A DNA stretch of 15,658 bases from Planctomycetota bacterium (GTDB lineage Bacteria; Planctomycetota; Planctomycetia; Isosphaerales; Isosphaeraceae): the NCBI GenBank assembly GCA_021778575.1, contig JAJYCH010000028.1, positions 1-15,658 on the forward strand. Direction: 5' to 3'. Under the pieces are notes generated by a model. That model made no database searches. It worked only from the letters and a program-made list of their open reading frames with translations, and was not told the origin of the DNA. Below, in pieces: positions 6,956 to 12,831 of the stretch. Numbering within the stretch: position 1 is the stretch's first letter; the number at the start of each line of letters is the position of its first letter. The position numbers and the translations under genes are program-made.

Positions 6956-6993
6956 CGAGCCGGCCATGACTTGATCAGGTCATGGTCGGCTCG
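6956..6993. terminator. Bidirectional intrinsic terminator between the YTV gene and cdsA
   Basis: CGAGCCGGCCATGAC (6956-6970) and GTCATGGTCGGCTCG (6979-6993) form a 15-bp stem with one G-T wobble and an 8-base loop. On the plus strand it is followed by CGTTTTG. It sits between convergent genes, 31 bases after the YTV stop and 33 bases from the cdsA stop, so it can end both transcripts. The U-run is better on the plus side. Confidence 0.85.
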
Positions 6994-7026
6994 CGTTTTG
7001 ATCCAAAGACTCGTGCAGGCGTTGAT

Positions 7027-7941
7027 TCAAGGTCCAAAGAAGACCCAGTATCCATAAGCAACCGGGGCGGCGAAGAGGAGCGAGTCGAGGACGTCGAGAA
7101 CGCCGCCGAAGCCGGGAACGGCGGCCGAGGCATCCTTGACCGCGCAGTCGCGTTTGATCATCGACTCCATCAGGTCGCCAAGCTGAGCGGCGGGGGCGAC
7201 GACCAGGCCGAAACCGATCGTGGCCATCCAGTCCAGGCAGGGCGCATGGAGCGCGAATCGCGAAATCGCCGTGACGGCCAGCGAACCAATGACGCCGAAG
7301 ACCAGCCCGCCGATTGCCCCTTCGATGGTCTTGTTGGGGCTGAGCCGTGGCCAGAGCTTGTTCCGTCCGGCGATCCGGCCCATCGTGTAGGCGCCGATGT
7401 CCGAACCCTTGGCCACGGCCACCAGCGAGGCCAGTGGGATCAAGCCGTGGTACGGACCATCAAACCAGCGCATCTGGATCATGAAGCTGCCGAGGAGCCC
7501 GACGTAAGCGACCGCCAGGACCGTTCCGGCGATGGTCGCCATCGTCTGGCCGGGCTTGCGGAACTGGAGACTCTGCGACAGAAACGCCGCCATCAAGATC
7601 GCCACGAACGTCCAGAGCGGCCAGGCCATCACATCAATGGTCGCGGCCGGGTCGTAGGTGGGCGGGACAATCCGACCGGGGTCGATGGACATCTGCCGGA
7701 CAACATGCGGGGCCCAGTTGGCCAGGACCAGGGCGATCGTCCCGCCGAGGACCGTATTCCCCGACGGCCTGGCGGTCGTGGCTTCGAGCAGCGCGGATAG
7801 CTCCAGCGCGCAGAGAACCATGACCACCAGCGAGGTCACGAACCAGAGTGGAAACCAGGGGGCGAGCCGCTCATCAAAGATCAGGATCGCAAGCAAGACG
7901 ACGACCAACGTCAGGCCGGTCGCCAGGCGGGTTCCAAGCAT
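7027..7941 (-). CDS. cdsA: Phosphatidate cytidylyltransferase (CDP-diacylglycerol synthase)
   Basis: A 304-residue, multi-span membrane protein. It makes CDP-diacylglycerol from phosphatidic acid and CTP, the branch point for bacterial phospholipids. Family motifs are clear: KGSDIGAY (178-185), SPNKTIEG (201-208) and QLGDLMESMIKRDCAVKD (253-270), then GFGGVLDVLDS (277-287). The last motif departs from the usual signature: the common His-Gly-Gly is Phe-Gly-Gly, and the usual Asp-Arg is Asp-Val. The catalytic aspartates and the KR/KD residues are kept, so activity is likely. I chose ATG 7941. The frame extends to a TTG at 8004, but that adds 21 residues translated from a C10T6 tract and lacks family character. 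It is the last gene of the likely purA-uppS-cdsA operon, with 63 bases to uppS. Confidence 0.93.
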   Translation of the reverse strand: MLGTRLATGLTLVVVLLAILIFDERLAPWFPLWFVTSLVVMVLCALELSALLEATTARPSGNTVLGGTIALVLANWAPHVVRQMSIDPGRIVPPTYDPAATIDVMAWPLWTFVAILMAAFLSQSLQFRKPGQTMATIAGTVLAVAYVGLLGSFMIQMRWFDGPYHGLIPLASLVAVAKGSDIGAYTMGRIAGRNKLWPRLSPNKTIEGAIGGLVFGVIGSLAVTAISRFALHAPCLDWMATIGFGLVVAPAAQLGDLMESMIKRDCAVKDASAAVPGFGGVLDVLDSLLFAAPVAYGYWVFFGP

Positions 7942-7961
7942 GGATCGTGGACGCCTCGACG

Positions 7962-7977
7962 AAAAAAGGGGGGGGGG
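7962..7977. repeat. A6G10 homopolymer tract between uppS and cdsA
   Basis: Six A (7962-7967) followed directly by ten G (7968-7977) on the plus strand, read as C10T6 on the coding strand. It lies in the 63-base gap before cdsA, about 20 bases upstream of its ATG. Such runs are prone to slippage in replication and to sequencing error. Confidence 0.9.
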
Positions 7978-8004
7978 AGAATTTGAGATCCCGCTCCGGA
8001 ACAA

Positions 8005-8820
8005 TCAGGCGACCGGGTCGATCAGTCCGCCGAACTTCCGCCGCCGGCTCGAATAGGCCACGCAGGCTTCGAGCAGGTGGTCCCCCCGGAAGTCGGGCCA
8101 GAGGGTCTGCGTCACCCAGAGTTCGGCGTAGGAGATTTGCCAGAGCAGAAAGTTGCTCACGCGCATCTCTCCGGCCGTCCGGATCAGGAGATCGGGGTCG
8201 GGCATTCCGCTCGTCGAAAGATAACCGGCGAAGGCTGCCTCGTCCACACCCTCGGGTTCGAGCTTGCCGGTCTTGATGTCTTCGGCCAGCTTCCGGGCCG
8301 CGTCGACGATCTCGGTCCGACCGCCATAGTTGATGGCCAGGCAGAGCGTCATCCCGGAATTTTCGCTGGTCGCCTCGATGGTCCGGTCGAGCTGTCGGAG
8401 GACATCGGTCGGCAGACCGTCACGTCGGCCGATCATGGTCAAGCGGACCTTTTGCTCCATCAGTTCCTCCAATTCCACCGCCAGGAAGTGGCGGAGGAGC
8501 CGCAGGAGGAACTTCAGTTCGCGGGCCGGCCGCTTCCAGTTCTCGACTGACAGGCAGTAAAGGGTGAGCTGATCGAGACCGATCCGGCAGCCTTCCTCGA
8601 CGACCGACCGGACCGAACGAATCCCCTGACGGTGGCCGAAGATCCGGGGCTGGCCTCGGTTCTGGGCCCAGCGGCCGTTGCCATCCATGATGATGGCGAC
8701 GTGCCGGGGCAGTTGGTCGGGCCGGAGCCCGAACGGTTCGAGCCGGGCCAATCCCTCGGGGCCGATCGGCGGACCGGCGAGAGAGGTCGCCGGATTCGCC
8801 TGACTGACGGTTGATGTCAT
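8005..8820 (-). CDS. uppS: Isoprenyl transferase, undecaprenyl diphosphate synthase
   Basis: A 271-residue cytoplasmic cis-prenyltransferase. It extends farnesyl diphosphate with isopentenyl diphosphate to the C55 lipid carrier used for envelope polysaccharide synthesis. Signature blocks are in order: HVAIIMDGNGRWA (40-52, catalytic Asp46), GHRQG (62-66), SVENWKRP (91-98), INYGGRTEI (163-171) and DPDLLIRTAGEMRVSNFLLW (208-227) with the following SYAELW. Family proteins usually have STENW and RTGGE; here SVENW and RTAGE are conservative variants. The N-terminal 35 residues extend beyond the usual family start and look unstructured. GGAG sits 8 bases before ATG 8820. It starts 24 bases after the purA stop and precedes cdsA, the uppS-cdsA order being common in bacteria. 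Confidence 0.96.
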   Translation of the reverse strand: MTSTVSQANPATSLAGPPIGPEGLARLEPFGLRPDQLPRHVAIIMDGNGRWAQNRGQPRIFGHRQGIRSVRSVVEEGCRIGLDQLTLYCLSVENWKRPARELKFLLRLLRHFLAVELEELMEQKVRLTMIGRRDGLPTDVLRQLDRTIEATSENSGMTLCLAINYGGRTEIVDAARKLAEDIKTGKLEPEGVDEAAFAGYLSTSGMPDPDLLIRTAGEMRVSNFLLWQISYAELWVTQTLWPDFRGDHLLEACVAYSSRRRKFGGLIDPVA

Positions 8821-8844
8821 CCTCGGGACTCCGCTCGTTGTACG

Positions 8845-10140
8845 TCAAGCTCGGGGTCTGGAGATGGTCTGGGTCCGGTCGGGGCCGACCGAGACGATCG
8901 CGATCGGCACCTTGATCTGGCTTTCGAGGAACTGGACATAGTCGCGGGCCGCCTTTGGCAGGTCGTCCCAGGTCCGGGCCGCCGTGATATCCTCCGACCA
9001 GCCCGGCAAGGTCTCGAAGACCGGCTGGCAGCGTTCGAGGTCGGCCAGGTGACTGGGGAAGTTCTCGACCCGCCGCCCTTCCTCATCCACATACGCAACC
9101 GCGACTTGCAGCTCCTCAAGCCCACTCAGGACGTCCAGGAGCATCACCGCGATCTCGGTCGAACCGCTGACCCGGGCCGAGTGCCGCACCGCCACGGCAT
9201 CGAACCACCCGCACCTTCTGGGCCGACCGGTGACGGTCCCGTACTCGCGGCCGATCCGGCGGATTCGCTCGCCGATCTCGTTATCCAGCTCGGTCGGAAA
9301 CGGCCCGCCGCCGACCCGAGTCGTATAAGCCTTGACGATCCCCAGCCAGCGGTCGATGTGTCGGGTCGGCACGCCCGAGCCCGCCGCGATCCCCGCGGCG
9401 CTACTGTTCGAGCTGGTCACATAAGGATAAGTGCCGTGGTCGACGTCGAGCAAACTTCCCTGAGCCCCTTCGAACAGGAGCCGCTTGCCCTGACCGAGAG
9501 CCTCATGCATCCAGGCTGTCGTGTCCTTGACGTAAGGCTTGAGCCGGTCGGCATATCCGAGATAGTCGCGAGTGACCTCGCCGGCGTCGATCGGCGTGAA
9601 GTCGGGCAACATCGCGGCCAGGAGCCGGTTCTTGTAGGCAACGATCCGGCCCAGGTGTTCGGCGAACCGGGTCGGGTGGTAAAGGTCGCCGACGCGGACC
9701 CCGTGGACCCGGCCGACCTTGTCGCGATAGCACGGGCCGATCCCCCGCCGGGTCGTTCCCAGATGGTCGGCGCTGGAGACCGATTCCTCGGTCAGCCGCT
9801 CCTCTTCGAGATGATAGGGCAGGATCACGTGGGCCCGATCGCTGATGAACAGCCGCCCCTCGGCCTTGACCCCCTGGGCGGTCAGGGTCTCGATTTCCTT
9901 CAGCAGGGCGGGCGGGTGAATCACCACGCCGTTGCCGATCACACAGTCGATCTCGGGACGGAGCAATCCGGTCGGGACGAGCGAGAGCTTGTACGTGATC
10001 CCGTTGGCGACCACCGTATGACCGGCATTCGCCCCGCCTTGATACCGGACGACAACGTCGTGCCGGTCGCAAAGCCAGTCCACGATCTTCCCTTTGGCCT
10101 CATCGCCCCACTGAAGCCCCACGACGCAGGTCGATGGCAC
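8845..10140 (-). CDS. purA: Adenylosuccinate synthetase
   Basis: A 431-residue enzyme of normal length. It joins IMP and aspartate using GTP to give adenylosuccinate, the first step from IMP to AMP. Visible motifs are GLQWGDEAKGK (8-18, catalytic Asp13), GGANAGHTV (35-43, catalytic His41), TTRRGIGPCY (129-138), EGAQGSLLDVDHGTYP (224-239), TRVGGGPFPTEL (274-285) and GTVTGRPRRCGWFD (301-314). The glycine-rich loop reads GDEAKGK rather than the usual GDEGKGK, a small change that need not abolish function. GGAGA lies 9 bases before the ATG. A promoter-like pair and a 15-base inverted repeat lie just upstream. It is the first gene of the likely purA-uppS-cdsA transcription unit. Confidence 0.97.
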   Translation of the reverse strand: MPSTCVVGLQWGDEAKGKIVDWLCDRHDVVVRYQGGANAGHTVVANGITYKLSLVPTGLLRPEIDCVIGNGVVIHPPALLKEIETLTAQGVKAEGRLFISDRAHVILPYHLEEERLTEESVSSADHLGTTRRGIGPCYRDKVGRVHGVRVGDLYHPTRFAEHLGRIVAYKNRLLAAMLPDFTPIDAGEVTRDYLGYADRLKPYVKDTTAWMHEALGQGKRLLFEGAQGSLLDVDHGTYPYVTSSNSSAAGIAAGSGVPTRHIDRWLGIVKAYTTRVGGGPFPTELDNEIGERIRRIGREYGTVTGRPRRCGWFDAVAVRHSARVSGSTEIAVMLLDVLSGLEELQVAVAYVDEEGRRVENFPSHLADLERCQPVFETLPGWSEDITAARTWDDLPKAARDYVQFLESQIKVPIAIVSVGPDRTQTISRPRA

Positions 10141-10170
10141 GGCGCGACATCTCCGATTCCAACGAACGGC

Positions 10171-10217
10171 CTTTGCAATGCAAAGACCAAGTTACCGATC
10201 TTCTCCAGGTCCGTCAA
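10171..10217 (-). promoter_or_regulatory. purA promoter candidate with overlapping palindrome
   Basis: On the minus strand, TTGACG (10212-10217) is followed after 17 bases by TAACTT (10189-10194). The -35 matches 5 of 6 consensus positions; the -10 is weak. Just downstream, where transcription would start, lies the inverted repeat CTTTGCA-N-TGCAAAG (10171-10185), 30 bases before the purA ATG. Its position fits an operator, but no regulator is known. Confidence 0.35.
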
Positions 10218-10273
10218 TCGGCCTGGGCGATCGAATTTCCAGGTTCCACGATGAGTCGACAGCTTTGGCGACT

Positions 10274-11413
10274 TCAGCCGATCTCCTTGCGGAATTCGGC
10301 GAACAGGTAGCCGCTGTCGTGAGGGCCGGCCGACGCTTCGGGATGGTACTGGACTCCGAAGACGGGTAGGCGCGAATGTCTGAGACCTTCGAGAGTCTGG
10401 TCGTTCAGGTTGACGTGACTGGCGGTGACGTCGGCCGGCAGGCTGGCCGGGTCGACCGCGAAGCCGTGGTTCTGGGTCGTGATCTCGACCTTCCCCGTCC
10501 GCTCGTTCCGGACCGGGTGATTTGCCCCTCGGTGGCCGAACTTGAGCTTGAACGTCCGGCCGCCGAACGCCTGGCCGAGCAACTGGTGCCCCAGGCAGAT
10601 CCCGAAAATCGGGATTCCCTTCGATTCGGCGGCGTCCTTGATCAGCGTCCGGACGGTCGCGGTCGCTCCACTGAGCGCGGCGGGGTCGCCCGGGCCATTT
10701 GAGAGGAAGATGCCATCGGGGCGATGTTCGAGGATGCCCTCGGCCGGGGTCGAGCCGGGAACCACGGTCACCCGGCAGCCTGATTCGACCAGGTGCCGGG
10801 GGATGTTCCACTTCATCCCGAAGTCGAGAGCCACGACATGCGGGCGTTTTTCGCCAGGCTTGGCGGTCCCGTGATCTTCGAGGCCAAATCCGCCGATGAA
10901 GCCGGGTTCCCAGCTTACCGCCCCTTCGCCCATGACCTCGGCGGTGAGGTCGCGACCGATCAGGCCCGGGCTGGCCTTGGCTTTCTGGACCAGTCGGGTG
11001 TCGTTCAGTTCGATCGTCGAGACGATCCCTTTCAAGGCCCCGCGTTCACGGGTCAGGCGGACCAGGGCCCGGGTGTCGATCCCTTCGATCCCGAGAACGC
11101 CATTTTCGGCCAGGTAGGCGTCAAGCGTCGCCCCCGAGCGGTGATTGCTGGCGATCCGGCTCAGTTCGCGGACGACGAACGCCCGAACCCAGGGACGGGC
11201 GCTTTCGGCGTCCTCGGTATTCACGCCATAGTTACCAATCATCGGGTAGGTCATGGCGACGATCTGGCCATGATACGACGGGTCGGTAAGGATTTCCTGA
11301 TAGCCGGTCATGCTCGTGTTAAAGACGACCTCGCCATCGACCTCTCCCCGTGCCCCAAACGCCCGGCCCGTGAAGACCGTCCCGTCTTCGAGTGCTAGCT
11401 TCGCGATATCCAT
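10274..11413 (-). CDS. carA: Carbamoyl-phosphate synthase small subunit (glutaminase)
   Basis: A 379-residue subunit that hydrolyses glutamine and passes ammonia to the large subunit CarB for carbamoyl phosphate, the precursor of pyrimidines and arginine. The N-terminal CPSase_sm domain shows FNTSMTGYQEILTDPSYHGQ (31-50) and YPMIGNYGVN (56-65). The C-terminal class I glutamine amidotransferase domain shows LSNGPGDP (237-244), GICLGHQLLG with nucleophile Cys273, and QYHPEAS with His357 and Glu359. The triad is complete and the length is normal. CarB is not adjacent; it must be elsewhere. The start at ATG 11413 fits the family, though no strong Shine-Dalgarno sequence precedes it. It ends 133 bases before purA, which has its own promoter candidate. 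Confidence 0.97.
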   Translation of the reverse strand: MDIAKLALEDGTVFTGRAFGARGEVDGEVVFNTSMTGYQEILTDPSYHGQIVAMTYPMIGNYGVNTEDAESARPWVRAFVVRELSRIASNHRSGATLDAYLAENGVLGIEGIDTRALVRLTRERGALKGIVSTIELNDTRLVQKAKASPGLIGRDLTAEVMGEGAVSWEPGFIGGFGLEDHGTAKPGEKRPHVVALDFGMKWNIPRHLVESGCRVTVVPGSTPAEGILEHRPDGIFLSNGPGDPAALSGATATVRTLIKDAAESKGIPIFGICLGHQLLGQAFGGRTFKLKFGHRGANHPVRNERTGKVEITTQNHGFAVDPASLPADVTASHVNLNDQTLEGLRHSRLPVFGVQYHPEASAGPHDSGYLFAEFRKEIG

Positions 11414-11528
11414 GAAAGACCGTCTAGTTGAAGAACCCCAATGCCCGGACCAAACCCCTGGCCGCCCGTTGAGGAGCGGACCACCAGTTTATCCGGTCGA
11501 ACCATCCACCCACCAGAGGAATTGCTCG

Positions 11529-11566
11529 GGAGCCTTCGTTATCGCCCAGGCTCCGGTGGACGGAGC
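11529..11566 (-). promoter_or_regulatory. Overlapping alternative hairpins between the 169-residue gene and carA
   Basis: In plus-strand terms, GGAGCC (11529-11534) can pair with GGCTCC (11549-11554). The overlapping GCTCC (11550-11554) can instead pair with GGAGC (11562-11566). The two stems exclude each other. They lie just after the stop at 11579 and in the leader of carA. The stems are only 5-6 bp and no U-run follows, so a regulatory role is weakly supported. Confidence 0.22.
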
Positions 11567-11578
11567 TTTCAGGTCGGA

Positions 11579-12088
11579 TCAACGGCCCCACCAGATTCGC
11601 CGGGTCCGCTCGCGCTGCCACTCCTGCCAGAGGCGGTCCTGCTCTGATCGAGATTTGAGCTGTTCAGACATAACTTCGGCCCGCTGCTCGGCGATACAAT
11701 CTTCCACGTATTTGGTCGCAAATTCCTCAGCCGCCCGCGCCTCGGCCTTCGGATCGAAGATCTCCTTGATGAGTCGCCCCTGGGCTCTTATCTTGCTTCG
11801 CCAGGTCAATAGTTCCAGGTCTCGCTTTGATTGATACAAAAGGATCGCAGCCGGCTTGACGGAGTCGCGCAAATCTTTTCGCATAGTCGGGTCTTCGTAT
11901 AGCTGAGCTTGCAGATCGACCGTCTCTCCATGTAGAGTTGCTGATCTGTAAGCGACGTAGGCTCGGTCCTCACTCGGGGAGCATTGCAGGCGGCGCTTAA
12001 CCTCGTCATATCCCCAAATTGACAGTCCAACGATCAGAACCAGGATCATCATTCCGCCAATCGTCAACCGAGGTCGAGGCCAGCGCAT
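11579..12088 (-). CDS. Small membrane-anchored protein, paralogue 1
   Basis: A 169-residue protein of unknown function. It has a short basic N-terminus, MRWPRPRLTIG, one membrane segment (about 12-26, GMMILVLIVGLSIWGY), then a charged, helical, probably extracytoplasmic domain with likely coiled-coil stretches, ending RRIWWGR. The basic residues before the membrane segment favour a cytoplasmic N-terminus. It shares MRxPRxRxTIG, the VLIVGxSxWxYxE pattern and a C-terminal WW motif with the gene at 12300-12791; the middle parts have diverged. GGAG lies 8 bases before the ATG. A sigma70-like promoter candidate (12209-12236) precedes it. Proteins with this type of N-terminus are common in planctomycetes, with no known role to my knowledge. 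Confidence 0.75.
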   Translation of the reverse strand: MRWPRPRLTIGGMMILVLIVGLSIWGYDEVKRRLQCSPSEDRAYVAYRSATLHGETVDLQAQLYEDPTMRKDLRDSVKPAAILLYQSKRDLELLTWRSKIRAQGRLIKEIFDPKAEARAAEEFATKYVEDCIAEQRAEVMSEQLKSRSEQDRLWQEWQRERTRRIWWGR

Positions 12089-12208
12089 GGTCAGGTCTCC
12101 GTGGCTCGATCAGATCGGCTCAGAACCCGAGAAATTCGAAAGAAAAATTGCGGCCAGGGGCTAGGCCCAGGGTCAGCTACTGCCGGCCCACTTCTGGTCG
12201 CTTTCTCA

Positions 12209-12236
12209 GTTATAGTCAAAAGAGGCGGATTATCAA
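12209..12236 (-). promoter_or_regulatory. Sigma70-like promoter for the 169-residue gene
   Basis: On the minus strand, TTGATA (12231-12236) and TATAAC (12209-12214) each match consensus at 5 of 6 positions, with a 16-base spacer. They lie about 120 bases before the ATG at 12088, in the A+T-richer gap after the upstream paralogue, so the gene could be transcribed on its own. Confidence 0.5.
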
Positions 12237-12299
12237 TCGGGAAAATGATTCAAATCATCCCCCGACCATCAAAACCGTGACTCGCTGGCGGGCAGATAC

Positions 12300-12791
12300 T
12301 CACTTCGCGGTTCCCGACCACCACTGGTTCAATCGCGCGGTCTGGCTGGCCTTGAGCTTGGCCTGCTCGTTTGCTCGGGCCTTCTCGACGTCGTTTACGA
12401 GTCTTTGGCGAGCTTTTCCCCTGGTTGGTTTCATCAGGATGTCCAGCTGCGTCTTCGCCTGCTCAAAGTCGAATTTCGCCTGTGCTTTGTCGATGAAGGA
12501 CAGGATGGAGTCGATTTCTTTCCGCTCCCTGGCCCGCTCGAGGTCCGACTGGACGAGACTGAGCCGGCCCGTGCTTGTTGCCCGATCCTGGAGGTAGATC
12601 CCCTCGTCGAACTCCTTGAGCGCAAACTCGGCGAGCTCGCGGGTAAGCCTGGCATTGAGATAGGCGACTCTCGCCCGGTATTCCACGTAGACCCAGAGCG
12701 ACGTCCCCACGATCAGGACCACCATCATCAGCCGACCGATCGTGAACCGGACCCGAGGCAAACGCATGGTCAAGATTTCTTTTAAGGGCAT
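12300..12791 (-). CDS. Small membrane-anchored protein, paralogue 2
   Basis: A 163-residue protein of unknown function and paralogue of the 11579-12088 product. From residue 9 it reads MRLPRVRFTIGRLMMVVLIV, one membrane segment after a basic N-terminus, followed by a charged helical domain (RVAYLNARLTRELAEFALKE, SDLERARERKEIDSI) and a C-terminal LNQWWSG. Two starts are possible. ATG 12791 has AGGA well placed 7 bases upstream. ATG 12767 matches the paralogue's start and shares TGACCATGCG around it, but has only a weak AGAAA. I give the outer start on the strength of its ribosome-binding site. The frame upstream of 12791 overlaps the ATPase gene and is not coding. It begins 40 bases after the ATPase stop, so the two may be cotranscribed. 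Confidence 0.72.
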   Translation of the reverse strand: MPLKEILTMRLPRVRFTIGRLMMVVLIVGTSLWVYVEYRARVAYLNARLTRELAEFALKEFDEGIYLQDRATSTGRLSLVQSDLERARERKEIDSILSFIDKAQAKFDFEQAKTQLDILMKPTRGKARQRLVNDVEKARANEQAKLKASQTARLNQWWSGTAK

Positions 12792-12831
12792 CAAAAGTTC
12801 CTCGATCAACACAATCCCACGAGATTCGGCG

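Noticed and set aside
7942..8004. TTG-initiated N-terminal extension of CdsA
   Set aside because: It begins directly at the uppS stop and passes through the C10T6 tract; the internal ATG gives the usual hydrophobic N-terminus and family length.
9049..10254. 401-codon plus-strand open frame
   Set aside because: Antisense shadow of purA, whose motifs are complete on the other strand.
12246..12259. Inverted repeat ATGATT-CA-AATCAT as a terminator
   Set aside because: The arms are short and A+T-rich with a 2-base loop and no following U-run.
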